A DNA stretch of 64,000 nt from Baylisascaris procyonis (GCA_037389465.1 JAZARR010000214.1:4588001-4652000); one strand, 5' to 3'. Shown: positions 13,801-27,179, counted from the first letter of the stretch. Translations and numbers: made by a program. The notes: generated by a model from the sequence alone, not told the origin.

Positions 13801-15115
13801 TTGGAAATGCTACACGACTAGAATTTCACAGTTTTTTAAATAAGCTTAGAAAATATCACATACTCTTTCGTATTGCCAATTATCGAGCCGCCGAGATTCA
13901 TGATTTGAGTTGCAAGGCCATAAACTAAAAAAAAAAAAAAAAACTCGTAGCAATAATGGCAGTTTTCTTAATGAGGTTTTTATAGTTGCTATCACATAAT
14001 TTTTCCTGTGTCCTAAACTTTTTTGAGGATTTTTACGAATCTCGGAGAATTTGTTACTACTTTCGAAATTCGCTACCTTTTGCTAACTGATGCTATGAGT
14101 CGAATAACCATAGCTATGTGTTCAAATATCATAGATCGCATAAGTTGTGTAGATGAGGTCGAGCGCTCAACAACTTAATATCATGCATTGTGGCCAAATT
14201 TCCATCATGGCCGCTAAGTAAGAAATATGAGATGATAGTTGATAAGATGCAAATTACCAATATAAAGTTGTAGCTAACGATTACGGCAACTTATTGCTCC
14301 AAAAAGATGGATTATGTTTTATGGGAAATCACATAAAAAGACGGAGGGTTTGTTATGCTTCTTAGAATGTAAATGGCACTTAAGAATGCGCCATTAAAAA
14401 TGTTGTGAGTTCAAAAAGATTTAGCATTCTTTTCTGAAATAATGTGAATTTGATGCTCTTAGCTGCTTTAGAAACCCGTATCTATTATGAAGCATTTAGA
14501 ATAAAAACACATTACAGTGTCCTCGGAGGAGGTATGACGTAGGCTGTCCAAAGATGAGAAATACGCTGAAGCAAATGAATAGAATCAAAGAGGAATAGAT
14601 TAATTAAATAATTTTTATGATGAGTAGGTAAAGTTCCTATATTTTCCCCATAACGATCGCAAACGCGATGAAAAAAAAAAACCAAAAAATAGATGAACAG
14701 TCATGAAAGACACTATTATATATATGTCTAGACCCAGTGAATGATTGCTACATCTAGTTTTTTATGCTAAATATTGGAAAAACTCATTACATTAATAATA
14801 GAGCGGAGAATCAGATATATTTCTTGCATAACTGTTTCGCTATGCATGAAAAAAAAACCGTTGAAAAAAGAATGAAAGAGAAGAAATTTTCTCAGAGATT
14901 TAAGAAGAATGAAATTAGAAGGAAACAAAATTAGATAAAGAAGATATTAATAACTATTTTCTTTGCTACAAAAGTGACGTGTTCTGCTTACGTTCGACAA
15001 ATTTTTGAGCATTTTGAGCAATTTGAGCGGATTCGGCGGCTCCAACGAGAGGTGGTGGTTGCCCGTTGACCAGATAGAGCGTCCATGCTGAGATCAACAA
15101 GCATTGCCACACCAT
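10808..15115 (-). CDS. secreted Ser/Gly-rich protein of unknown family
   Basis: Four exons on the minus strand: 15115-14992, 13924-13864, 12485-12256 and 11007-10808. All junction phases agree (1, 2, 1), giving 204 residues. The ATG directly follows ATTCAG, as for a trans-splice acceptor. Residues 1-18 (MVWQCLLISAWTLYLVNG) form a classic signal peptide. The mature protein has an Ala/Gln-rich helix, then LYGLATQIMNLGGS, then Gly/Ser/Tyr-rich sequence, and it ends in a Ser-rich tail closing with IFSQLFG. The exon 3 donor (G/GTACCA) is weak. If it is ignored the frame reaches TAA at 12239 after five more residues, giving a 143-residue form without the last exon. I recognise no family. A role in cuticle or secretion is only an inference from composition. 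Confidence 0.62.
13006..13088. repeat. ACAGT-based minisatellite
   Basis: Imperfect tandem units built from TACAGTACAG alternating with TAAATTGT or TAATT, repeated several times, inside intron 2 of the secreted-protein gene. The half-unit TGTACA is self-complementary, so the array can fold. Confidence 0.8.
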
Positions 15116-18100
15116 CTGAATAGTTCACTGAATTATGCATTCATATTCATGCTTTATCATATACGATATCAAGCCTAATCAATTGGATACGTTGGAACCA
15201 GGTATGATTTCGTAGAAATTATAAACTTCCTCACTTATGGCAGACTTAACAATTGGCTGATTGCTTAAGAGGAAATGTAGACTTCTTTTAGGTAGCTTAA
15301 TTATGCAAGAACTCAAGAATTATGCAAAAGTTATGCAAGATTTGGCGAAGAAGAAGTATATCAAATCTCAGAAGGAATCCATACTGTAAAGTATTCATAT
15401 AAATTTCATCGCCTTAGTTTTCACAAATAATATTATAAAATTAGAGTTTGAATTCACAAACGAACACAATATGAATATGCAACACATCGATCGATCTTGC
15501 TCACAGTAAATATCTATTGATACATGAAGAACATTTGTTTCTCTCTGATCTGCTCTAAGATCATCATTAACGGTTGTCAATAATCTGAAAATTTGCAGTG
15601 CTGACAGCTAGTTTCTTAACTATTATTGATCACAAAGTAATTGTTCTTCTGTGTAAAGTAAATGTTGAAATGGAAACTTAATTCAAACATCAAAAAAAGC
15701 GACAAAAAAGTTAGCGATTTAGGAATTGAATAATTATATGACAATGCAAATACTTTGCATGCAAAACACAAGCAAAGGAAATAGAATGATGCTGAACAAG
15801 CTAACTTTGGACACTGAAAGAAATAATCGACTTACGATTGAAACGGCAAGAAAAATGTGCTAAATGAACAGTCGTCAAAAATATTTTTGTTGTTATTGTG
15901 TTTTGGAAATGGTTTTGATTTCATTTCTAAGTGCACTATCTTTCCTTTTTTTGAAGCAGAATGATGCCAATAAACGACCGTTGCAAATACTGAGCACTAT
16001 AGTGAACTATGCCGCAGGGAGCTATCTCTCGCCAATGTGCACAAATTGTGCACAACTTAAGGGCATATGAGCGTACGGACAATGGAAACCTGCTAAAAGA
16101 CTAAAATAGGTGAGTTGCTATGACCTTGTAGTGATCTTGCGCTGACAGGATCTTTCATAATCTCTCTGTAGAATATACAACAAACTTATCAGCCCAAAAT
16201 GACGTATGATACAACCGGCAACGATTGTCACTTTGATATGATCTCAGTTGTGCACCATTAGGGAGTTGAAGTTAGTCCAGAGTGCTTTCCAACAGAGTTC
16301 ACTTGATGAACTATTAAATTTATGACTCGAATTAAAGCAGATTATATTCTAAAGTATATGAGAACATTTTCCTGAGTGTCATCCATTCGGAGCATTCATA
16401 ATTCTCTCTCTTATTATCGAGCTCTAAGCCCGATACGCTTTCTAATACCGATTTTTCATGCTTCATTAAGTGATCCTAAAAATGTCACTGTTGTAATGCA
16501 CATTGAAAGCTGCAATTATCGATACGACTACGAGTGTTAAAAGTTGGAAATTTATGTTAGCCCTCATTATGACTGTATCATAGTTGAATTAATTTGAGAA
16601 AAATTCAAAAACGTTTCATAGAGTGGATTAACTTTCACAGTGGAATAAGATTTTGAGATTTTGAGCTTTCAGCAACACGAATTCCTACAATTTGTCCAAT
16701 ATTTAGAAAAAATATTGATCGTTGGAGCGAATATTTCTATCATTTATGTTTAATGGCAAAAGCGATAAATGAATCTCATCAACCTTAGAAAATTTCTCCA
16801 CATTAAGCTATCAAAGCACAAATATATGACGACGGTATATCTTATATTATGCACTATTGAAAAGAAATTAATTTTTTAGATGAGTACTCAGAAAATAAAA
16901 AATGATCACTATGAATAATTTCTACGTCAAAATTCTCTTGAAATATTTTCTCAAAAATATGCTGCCGTAAATAGCGATATTTCTTTTAGGGAATTTTGCC
17001 GATTTCACGTAGCGAACATTTTTATACTTTGAGAAAAAAAAAGCACTGAAAAGGATTCTCAACCAACAAATCATCAATTCATTTCTTTGTTTTTGCTCAC
17101 GGAAGTTCGTTGACAACATAGAATCGGTGCATCTGATAAAAGAAGTTTTTTTTTCGATTTTTTTGTTAATCGATTGCGCCAAAGAAATGCATTTCATTTA
17201 ACGTTGAAACAAACAATACCTCCAGATAGTATTCACGCCAGTGTAAAGTGTTGAAAATCCTAGAATTATCCGGCATTTTCCTCAAATCAAAAGGTGGATC
17301 GAACTAGGACAACTATAAAGGTCAGTAGGATATTTAGTAAATAGTCGTTGCTCGCCTAGACGATCCGAAATTAACCAAATGACATCACATTCTTATTCAA
17401 TATTTGCAGGTCATATAACAATGCATATATTGCTAGTGTGCCGGAAGTGGTGGGTTCGTAGAAGGGCATATGTCAAAAAGCATAGCAATACTGAGAATAA
17501 GTGCCGTATTGGTCGATGGTCGTTTGAACGTGGATGGAGATTCTCTATAATTTAGATTTAATTGATGGAGCGAAAAAAAAATGCAGGTGAACAAGTGAAA
17601 TAAGTGAAACGCACAATATAAACCATATGAAATAAGATTTTGACGGAAAATCTATCGAATTTATTGATAAAAACTGTCGTCCGATTTTGCCAATGTGTCC
17701 GGGAATTGAGACTATTTGATCTCTACTTGGAAACAAAATTATAACAATTACCGTTTTCGTAGTTGATCATATATAGCATATACGTAGTTACATATATTTC
17801 CAAACCGACCACCTACCTTCATAAGGCATCTTTACAGTTGAACAATCTTTCACGAAAATCATAGTTCTTTCGTTAACGAAAAAGGTCCCCAATCGAAAAA
17901 TTTTCTATGCACTTGCGGAGTGCGGTACGTATCAGCTATTCTTTTTATTCGCCCCCATGCTCTTGATTTAATTTGTTGTGCCATATTATCGTATTAAGTG
18001 TTTCGCGTGATTAGTAAATGGCTGAGGGGATGCATATTGATTAACTTTTTCAGAAAGGCTAGATGAGATGAAACATTTGAATCGTCACACTGATCTTATT

Positions 18101-18391
18101 AAGGGATCGCATGAAATCAGCACTGAGGCCAACTTGAATTGAACGTTCTTTCGCTCGCTTCTTCTCCTTCTTTCGGTGAGGCGCAAAAGGGAATGAGACG
18201 TATGAAAATTTAGGGCTAAAGAAGAGCACATATGTTCTCATTTTGCAAGAATCTAATTGAACAGTAGTGGAAAATTTTTCCCAGTTTAAATTAATGGTGA
18301 GCCAAAACTCATTTTGATACTCGAACTGTTTAAACGCCACTCGCATATATTTCTGAGCACGCAATATATAATACATCCAAACTAATGCGAA
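15116..18391. other. gene-poor region
   Basis: AT-rich with scattered short ORFs. One exon-like piece at about 17410-17459 follows TATTTGCAG and reads SYNNAYIASVPEVVGS before a stop or a possible GTAGAA donor. It is too short to support alone. Nothing else is recognisable. Confidence 0.45.
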
Positions 18392-18436
18392 GGGTGGCGG
18401 GTGGAGATAAATGGGGGAGGGGGTAAAGCGAGGGGT
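18392..18436 (+). other. G-rich tract, possible G-quadruplex
   Basis: GGG runs spaced by 2 to about 14 bases (GGGTGGCGGGTGG, then GGGGGAGGGGG) stand out in AT-rich surroundings. At least four runs of three or more G are present, enough for a quadruplex with one long loop. No adjacent gene is apparent. Confidence 0.55.
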
Positions 18437-21400
18437 CGTTTATCACAAATGTTTCTGATCTTCTAACAGATGCAAATAGCATATTCACTGGACGATGAAA
18501 TGCCTAGAGGCCCAGCCTAGAAAGTCGGCGTACAGAGTCGTATAAGAACCAGCCGTCGCTCGCATGAACCAAATTTTTAGCTTCAAATTCACCCATCCGA
18601 AAAAAGATCAATTTTTCAAATGAAAAATGTTTGTGAAACAAAGAAGTCGTTGGTTGATATATTAGACGGAAATTCATATAACTTAAGCAAATGAACGATT
18701 GTGTCAACTCTTATTAATTATTGTTATCGTAAGCCTCTAATAATCGAGCAAATCGCGCACATAATGCGTAATTACTTACCTAAGCCACCTGTGCACTATA
18801 CAAGCGATCACGTGGGGAACAAATCAAACTTTTGCTATGCATATCTACGGAAATGAAAACAAAAAATCCATTGGAAATGAACAAATCTTACATTTCCAAA
18901 CATTAACATTATAAAGGTGATAGCATTAAGGACTTTACTTTCACTGTAAAAGCTTATGCATAAATTACACCTTACAGTATAGCTGCATGAACGATAGAGA
19001 AAGAATGAATAAAAAGAGCTGAATGATTGTTGCGGGTTGGCGAATAATGGAATGGATATTTGATTGTGAGTGTTCTGTGTGCGTTCCAGAGTCGGGTGCA
19101 GGATGACCGATATGTTGGCGTTGCGTCCGGATATGGCCTCATTGTGATCACATTGGATAGGCGCTCAGTGTGACCCATCGTTAAAACCGGACACACATCA
19201 CACCAGCCGATTGTGAACAGCAGCAAACAGTGGTCACTAGTGAAAGTGAACTCATAATTTGCACAGATTTCTTTTTTTTGAAGTGACATCGTTAACTAAA
19301 TCATTAGTCACATCTACCACTGTTGAAGGAGAAAAAATTTGAAGCAATTTTTAAATGGAATGCAAATTTTCAAGTGCAACTAGAGAACTAAAATGCTCAA
19401 ATGAAACTCTGTAAATGCAAAATTGTATATGTAAAATCTTTTGCCTTACAGCGTGGAGATTATATGAGTCGTTCTTCGCAGTTATGTATCTGCAACGACA
19501 TACAATGAGTATAAACATTATTTACTGTTAATTAGACTAATTAGATTTAATGTCATCGCTGTAGCAAGCGCCTTTTTTGAAGCAGTTTACACCAGTATAT
19601 TTCACTAAATCAGTTACTTTTATAGGGAACATATCATGCGTCTAACTAATACAACATATTTTGGCATGTTTTTGCTTCTTTCTAGAATGCTGTTACTATC
19701 TTCTGATCACAAAAAAACGAGAAATGGAATTCCGATGTCATCATCGAAGGTTCATCTGCAGCTGAATCAACTCAAGGATAATAATGGTGGATGAATACCC
19801 TTTTTGCACGATATTTACATTTACGATTTTTGCCGACAGCGGTCAACGTTTTGGTTGTAGACGATAACGATGAATTGAGTTTAGAACATTATGAAACACG
19901 TTTGCCTTCCGGCGGCATCTGAAATCCGCATTTTCAAAACGAACCGGTGTGATCGACTGCCGTCATTCACACGCAGTGGAAAGACGGCAATCGCTATTTC
20001 GTGATATATAATTGGCAAGCGATGGAACAAGTGAAACTGAACTTCTCTGTCATCTTCTTTGTTGGCTCATCAATGGATCGACTTTGGAATGCTTTTTGAA
20101 CTCTTAAGGAAAATCAAGGCCAAAGAGAGTGAACAGCATCAGCAAACAAACTGAAAAAATCTTATTTTTTTAATATGTCTTGCCAATAGTACAACTCTTC
20201 TCATTATGTTAAACGATTGCAATAAGACGTTACGCTATAGGAGGGAAAGTGAGATCATGGGAAAAGTTCACTAATTGGACGATGAGCGATGAAAATAGTC
20301 ATTGTTTGTGTCGCTAAAGCATTTTTTGACAGATTATGCAGCGATCGTGGAAACGATCTTTGAAATATAGAAGTTTCCACCACTATTTACTTGATGAAAT
20401 AAATGAGTTAAATAATGAATTCATCAACGAAATAATTTAAAAACCGGTTGCTGCAGAGTGCTCAAAAACTAATTTGAAATCCACCACTCCTTATTGTTCT
20501 AATACATTTGCATTTCTCTCGTTCTTTAAGCACCAATTAAAATAAGCTGTCAACATCAAACAGAACATAAATACATTTCGAGGGACTACCTTAAGTTTCC
20601 TCCAATCAGATTTATAATTCGAAACGAACGAAAAAGATGAACTCAATCATTGTCAACAAAGAAGAATATGAGCATTTTGAGATATTTCTACTCTTGCGTT
20701 GAATGCAGTGTAAAGAAATTTTATTTTCGGATTTTTCACGCTTTTTTTTCCGATTGCGTGTTGCGTATGTTGTAGATGATATAAGCATTTTTGTGTTTTA
20801 TTGGATTTTTGAAATCATTTTATATCCGTTTTCATTTCATTTCTCTCTTTCAAGTTTCTACGACTATTTTCTTAATGAAATAGACGAATTAAATGATGAA
20901 TAATGATAAGCCTTTATGTTTCTCACTTTATTGCACTCTCTTGAAGGAACTTCAGCGTTGATAGGTTTATAGATTGAAGGTGGGTGCTTTTTTCCATCAT
21001 TCAATTATGATTTCTATCAGATGAGACAATTAATGGGAGTGTTTTTCAAATCCAATTTTTGTTGAATGAAGGAAACTACTATTTAACTGACCATAAGGAT
21101 GGAAGCGAATACCTTAAAGTCGCAGCAGAGTTCTCAATAATTCAAGTGACTAAGATTCAGTTCAATTAGTTTAATCAGCCTCTAAATGCAATAAATGAAT
21201 CACGCAGTTGAATTTCCTACAATAAATCCAAAAAGGAGAAACGCTCAAATTTTCATAATTTCCCGTTTTTGAGCAAAAGTGATCTCTAGTTTTTCACTAA
21301 ATCGATTCAATTGAGATCTCTTACAGTTAAAATATTAATTTCAATATTTCCTCAGTTAATTTTGAAATATTTATTAATATTTCAAATTTTTGTACGAATT

Positions 21401-22094
21401 TTCACCGACGTGAATGTGACGAATTTCGGAGCATCATACGCTATTAAATTCTCAATAAACAATAACGGTTGCAGTGACTTGAGGTTATATGCATTTATGC
21501 CTTAGCAGCTCTCCTAAAAAGTTTCAAAGCATTCGAAAGTAATAGTCATAGTGTCTGATTAAGTAAGCGTCCGTTTGAATGAAGCTAAGCCGTTTGGTTG
21601 CTTTAATCTCATTTCCTTTGCTAATTGATCTAATTCCCTAATTTCGTATGATCCTCATAGTCGCAATTTGCATATCAATAAAGCTAACTTAATTAATTCA
21701 CAACTATTTAAGTCAATTCAAAGTCGACATCTCTTTTGTTAAGTCTTCATAGTAGTTCACAGACGATTCACTCCTCTTATTTTAGCAATTTTTATTTTTG
21801 CCTCATCTAGAGATATTTAAATATTCACTTTAATAGATATTTTATGGGATCATCCTTAATGGATGCTTTGAAAAAAAATCTATGGATGTTTTTATTTAAT
21901 ATTACTTCAAAAGGTTTCGTTATTGTATGATCAAAGATTGCTTCAAAATAAAACGAGGAATGTTATAATTGAAAAGAAAACAAATAATTGGAAATATTTA
22001 GCAAGAGAAAAATTGGCTTTTATTGCATTCAGTAGAGACTATCAATCCTTGTAAAACTGATGCTAATAAAGTGTATATCTGTTTTATTTATTAG
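18437..22094. other. gene-poor region upstream of the bHLH-PAS gene
   Basis: No supported gene. A 105-codon minus-strand ORF at 18972-19289 lies in slightly more GC-rich DNA but shows no motif or splice context. Two short stretches around 20372-20430 and 20850-20900 share a diverged similarity (both read roughly F-x-x-Y-x-L-x-E-I-x-E-L-N), probably an old local duplication. Confidence 0.4.
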
Positions 22095-22095
22095 A

Positions 22096-25000
22096 ATGTT
22101 CTGTGGCAACAGTGATATGGAGGAGGCGGGTTCATCGGCAAACGATTCACGTCGAAGGAAAGGACCCATGGCCTCTAATACAGGCCCTCAGCGTACTGTT
22201 GCACAACAGCGTAGATTCCTCGAGAATATCGAATTCGAGAAACTCTCTGCAGAGCTACCCATTGCACGTGCAATTAGTGGACAACATATTGATAAGGTGA
22301 ATTCCCAACTCATTATTAGTATACGGAATCCAGTGGGTTTTATTGTTTTTCTTCCTTATCAAGGCATATGTCAACTTAGAAAATTTGAAATATATATTAG
22401 AGAAATTGCAAAGAAAATATGAGAGCTCAGCAATAGTGAGAAATGAGCGGAAAGAGCGATAAGTTTTTCTCGAGTGTTCCCAGGATCTATGCTGTTTGCG
22501 ATTAGCCAGGATACGTATGTATTTGGGAAGAAAACCACTCCGTTTCTGCTACCTACACTGTTCAGCACTATCCAGTGCTAAGGGCTTTTTATATAGTTTT
22601 AGCTCATTCATACTTTAGCTCAGTCGGTTTTAGTGTACCGGAAATTCCCCAACAATTTCCAGCAAATTTCACATAATTTTCACTACTTCTTGAGCAATAA
22701 ACTTTCAGACATCGGTAGTGCGACTAGCATCAACGTTTATTCGATTGCACGAATGTCTCTTGGGTGTGAATGCATCCGCAAATTATTATGGTATGAATCA
22801 GTGTAACTAACATGTTTCTTAAGTGTATTCATCCATTGAATGAACTGTCTAATAAAATTTAAAAAATCCATTTTTTCTTATATTTTTCAGTTTTATTCTT
22901 TATTTGCCGTTCATCAGATCATTTATACATCTCCATTTAGACACAAAATATTGCAGTAATTTTCAGTGCAAAGTGAGTTGAATGTTGAATTATTGGTGAA
23001 TGCGGTGAGATAATTAAATGAAATTTTTATTTCAGAACTCAGCACTAATCATGATACATGGGGCACATCAATGCTTGACGTATGCTAATTTTCGTTTTCA
23101 ATTTATTGAGTGGAAATTTTCTCAATATTTCTTCGAAATTTTCATGCATGCATTTTTTAGTGTCACTCCTATCGCCATCGCAGACTTAACTTTTTTAATA
23201 AATGCGCTTCAAAGATTGCTTCGATGTTTTGTTGTTCCCAATTAAACAATGTAAAAAACCAGAGATATTCGAATCTTTTTGTTCGGTTCGATTCTTACGA
23301 ATTACTATCACCAAACGTTGAAATAAATAAGCTGAACTATGAGTTTTCATATATTTTTATTCGTTCTATGAGCAGAATATTTAAGTGGTTGAACATCCGT
23401 TAAGCATTATCTCCCAATGTGATTTGAATTTTTTATTAAATTGATTACACTAAATTTTATATATCATCAAATCTACTCTCTATTTCTATAATTAATATTC
23501 AAATAGTAATTGTAAAAAATTTTCAGATCCTTGATGGTTTCGTAGCTTGTCTTTCTGTCAATTTTGACATATTATATGTAAGCGAAACAATCAGCATTCA
23601 TCTCGGACTCTCACAGGTAAGTTTTCTCGAATCAATTCTTATCCATTCCCATAGTGACTCTTAAAGCCATAATTGGTTTCTTCTTACAGGTTGAAATGAC
23701 TGGAAATAGTCTCTTCGATTATGTCCATCGAGAGGATGTCGCAAGCTTTCACGCTGTACGTTTTACATTTGCATTCCCTAAGATCTTATTCGTTACAACT
23801 TTAGTTGAAAAAACTTTTATGAATGAGAATTATTGTTGGCTATCGGTGGTGGATTAGTGAGAGGTTTCTCCGACGTAAAAAAATCACCATTTGATAGATT
23901 TGCTATTTGATCATTTGGTAGATTTGCTATTTCACACTGTCTCTGCCAATGGTTCAAGAAGTTTCGATGATTAAGCATTAAGTATGCAAGTATTTTTTTA
24001 TTTCATTGTTTGCACGTTGGCGAGGGAGGCATAGGTTCATAGAGGATGAATGATGAATCCCTCAGGCCACAAATGCATCACTGCAATCTGATGGAAGAGC
24101 AATTGTGAACGTGAGGGTGAAGTCGACGTTAACGAAACGCGCCAACAAGGACTCTATGCGATGTTCAGCAGGATACAAGCTATGTTTCAACATCTTCATG
24201 AATTTTATCTATTTTTAAACATGTAATGCCTCATAATTGTGATATAAAAATGCGAAAATTTTGAAACTCAATTAGAGGCTCAAGATATTGAGGTATTTTC
24301 CGCAATTTAATGTGTTTCACTCCCAGATATTGATGTAAAACATCTCTTTCATTTTCCCTAAGAAGTAATCGTATATTGTAGGCCTAGGATATTTGCTTTC
24401 ATCTCTGTATTCTCAAATTTTGCATTATCCATTAAGAACGACTGAGAAAATGTATAAAACCCTCTAAATAGGAAGATCAAAATAGCAAGTTATTTTCGAA
24501 AAAAAAAAGAGCTGTTTCCAACGAAACTGTGCATTGACATAGAATAGTATTGCAAAGGCGTTTATCATGCAACATGATTCTGTATTGTTTTTTTTTTTTC
24601 AACAACAATCTAGAACTGTATAGTTTTCGCTCATTGGAGGTGGTGAACATATCAATAAAAAGATTAGTAGCGTCGGATGAGTTCAATGTACTGTAATACA
24701 CGAGTATATCACTTATAGGTGATACGAATGGAAGTGAATATGTTGCGCAGAGGTGCATATCATTGTTTCGTCGTTTTCTGCCAGCCGTTACCTGTGCTTG
24801 TTCTCTCGAGCGTTAGACTCGACCATTATTCATTTGCAATTGGTGCCGATGTTGATCTCGCTATCCATTATGTGGATACACGGTAAACAAAAAGTTTAAA
24901 ACAACACTCGCACTTTGTGTGTGTGTGTGTGTGTGTGTGTGTTGTGTATGTTGTGGGTGGGGGGGGAGGGTGGGGGAGGCAAGGGAGAGAGAAGAAAGGA

Positions 25001-25684
25001 CGCTGTTTTCTCGTCGTTATCTCCCTCGTACAACATCTCTTCACTTGAAAATTCTCTACAGTCAGCTCTTATATAAATTGGCACAGTATATAAATTAAAC
25101 CTAAATTCTTTTATATAAATTGGCTTGAGCATTTATTTATATAGTCGTTTGGTGAATTCAATTTCTCAGTCGCAAATTGCGGGAAGCCACTAAACGAAAT
25201 CCTCTGACAGCTGACACCACTTACGAATAGTGCCGGCATTTTGGAGACTCGAAATTCGATAACCCACACTCGAAATTGAAAGATAATTGAAATCGCCGTT
25301 TTCACATTCGATTGATACAAAGTGTGTGAAAGCAACGTTTGAGCCTTCTTTAACTACTAAAAATATGAAACCGTTGAGCAATATTTAAAAACTTATGCAT
25401 AACCTTATCGTCTTATCTAATATATCACTATGACCTCATCAACTTTTCAATAATAATCATTGGAATGCTTGATAGACATAAATTGCAGATGTGAGGAAGT
25501 TCTACGAAGTGCGCATTCAGATCGCATAATTGCACTAAGAGGTAGTAATTTCTATCATCTTGTTCATCATGAAGATCTTGCTATTGTACGCAAGATGCAT
25601 ATCGAAGTATTACGATTAGGCGCCTCTAAAACGCAATTATATCGACTTATCAAGAGTGATTGCTCATCAACAATCTATGTGGAG
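22096..25684 (+). CDS. bHLH-PAS transcription factor, SIM/Trachealess/NPAS1-3 type (3' end open)
   Basis: Nuclear DNA-binding regulator expected to dimerise with an ARNT/AHA-1 partner. Exons 22096-22296, 22709-22790, 23036-23079, 23527-23616, 23690-23755, 24066-24179, 24719-24882 and 25489-25684 join in frame to 319 residues. The helix-loop-helix lies at about 37-95 (QQRRFLENIEFEKL, SGQHIDKTSVVRLASTFIRL). PAS-A at about 108-200 contains ILDGFVACLSVNFDILYVSE, HLGLSQVEMTGNSLFDYVH and CSAGYK, very close to SIM/NPAS3. PAS-B at about 233-319 contains SNFYHLVHHEDLAIV and LYRLI. An acceptor (TTTATTAG) one base before the ATG fits trans-splicing, though earlier exons are possible. The end of exon 6 has CTATGT where a GTATGT donor is expected. 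The last PAS-B strand and the C terminus lie beyond 25684 and could not be placed. The C. elegans counterpart is probably hlh-34, but this is not certain. Confidence 0.85.
24916..24977 (+). repeat. (GT)n followed by a G-quadruplex-like run
   Basis: About 13 GT units, then GGGTGGGGGGGGAGGGTGGGGG at about 24955-24976 with single-base loops, a textbook quadruplex pattern on the sense strand. It starts some 35 bases after the exon 7 donor of the bHLH-PAS gene, so it would be present in the pre-mRNA. Confidence 0.85.
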
Positions 25685-27179
25685 GTATGTTAGTCATTCC
25701 ATTTTCGCTTCTACTATACAGCACTCGAAAATATTCGTTACAATTTATGCAATTTGTTCATTGAGTAATTTCATTATTTATCATTGAAAAAAAGAATTTT
25801 TTTGAGAGAGAGTTTCGCCATTGCAGCAAATATATTTTTTATGTTTGGATGCGTCTTTCGTATGTTCCTCATATAGATTTGAGAGCAATCGATGAGTTTA
25901 TCAATCAAATTTAAAATATTTTTTGCACTGACAGAGAATTAGCCAAGCAAAAACGTTTAGACGTCGAAGAGTATGAATCGTTTTCCAAAGAAATGATCAA
26001 TTAGAAGTATCGAATTTTGTGTTAAAATTTCCCTCTTTAACGAGACGAAATGCTGCTCGTTCATTCATTCTAGCATAGTAAGACTTGTTCCAACTCTACT
26101 ATAATGACAGTATTACTGTGAATTACCGCATTCGTCTTTAGGCGAACGAAAAGTGAGACACAATGATAGTAGAAACCATACTATTCATAGAGTAAAATCC
26201 CATATCAGTTTGTTTTTGCTTTTATTAATTTTATTGAAAAGTTTACAATCCGCTAGTGTTTTGAGAATGTTTATAGAGTTGTGCGATGCGTTTCTTCAAC
26301 AGCAGTCGACCATCTACCGATTATATTATACTTATAACGACACTTGTGCAGTAATATATTTATGATTGTAATGAATGCAGTGTCGGCCAATGATGATATC
26401 TTTTCGGAACTTTGACCATAAAGAGAGAAACTCTCAACCGTCAAACGTTTCCAATTTATCCCGAAAATGATGCCGCAAATCTCACAACTTAAAATACAAT
26501 ACGCCATATCAATACATCCATGTTTCAATAAAATCTGTATATGGAACCTTTGCCTCATCTGCAGCTGTGAAGTTTTAGTTGTCTCCTCGCAGACTACACA
26601 TCAAAATTTTTCGCCACCTTTAACGAAATTCTTTGTTAATATAAAATCTTATAAATCGTGCCTCATTTGCAAATGCATTATTTTCACTACTTGTTCATCG
26701 GCATTGGCAATTTGCTGAACCGTATCTAAGACCATTCAGTAGCTGTTGATGAAGTCGCATATTCATTTTACGATTTCTAGGTCCTTTAGGTGGCTGCAAT
26801 AAAACTTTCATCTAATAAAACAATATTTTTCATGTTCGAACTCATCACTGCCTTCTTCAGTCACCTTTTTTCCAAAACCGTTTCAAATAATGCTCGACGG
26901 TCTATAACATGCGTAGCTGAAGTCTACCCGAAATACTGGAAAACGCATTTGGCGGTGAGAGAATACAATAAAGTGAGAGAGTCAGAGAAATAACATTACG
27001 CAGTTCATAACTCTGCCAATTGGGAACGGATTGGGATGAAGTTTCTTTCGTTCGATTCAGTATTTAGTTCTCTTTCGAACGTTATATACATTTCCTGGAT
27101 GAGCTCGAAAAGTTGGCGAGAAAAAAATTAGAAAGAAATTACCAGTGTAACTCAATGGAGAATGGACGGACATTTCCCA
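25685..27179. other. probable 3' part of the bHLH-PAS gene, exons not resolved
   Basis: The PAS-B fold needs one more strand after residue 319, so a further exon in phase 0 must exist. Candidates after plausible acceptors are 25826-25858 (QIYFLCLDASF, GTATGT donor), 26110-26151 (begins YYCELPHSSLGERK, GTGAGA donor) and a 43-codon open stretch from about 26590. None resembles the conserved end of PAS-B well enough to choose. Confidence 0.35.
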
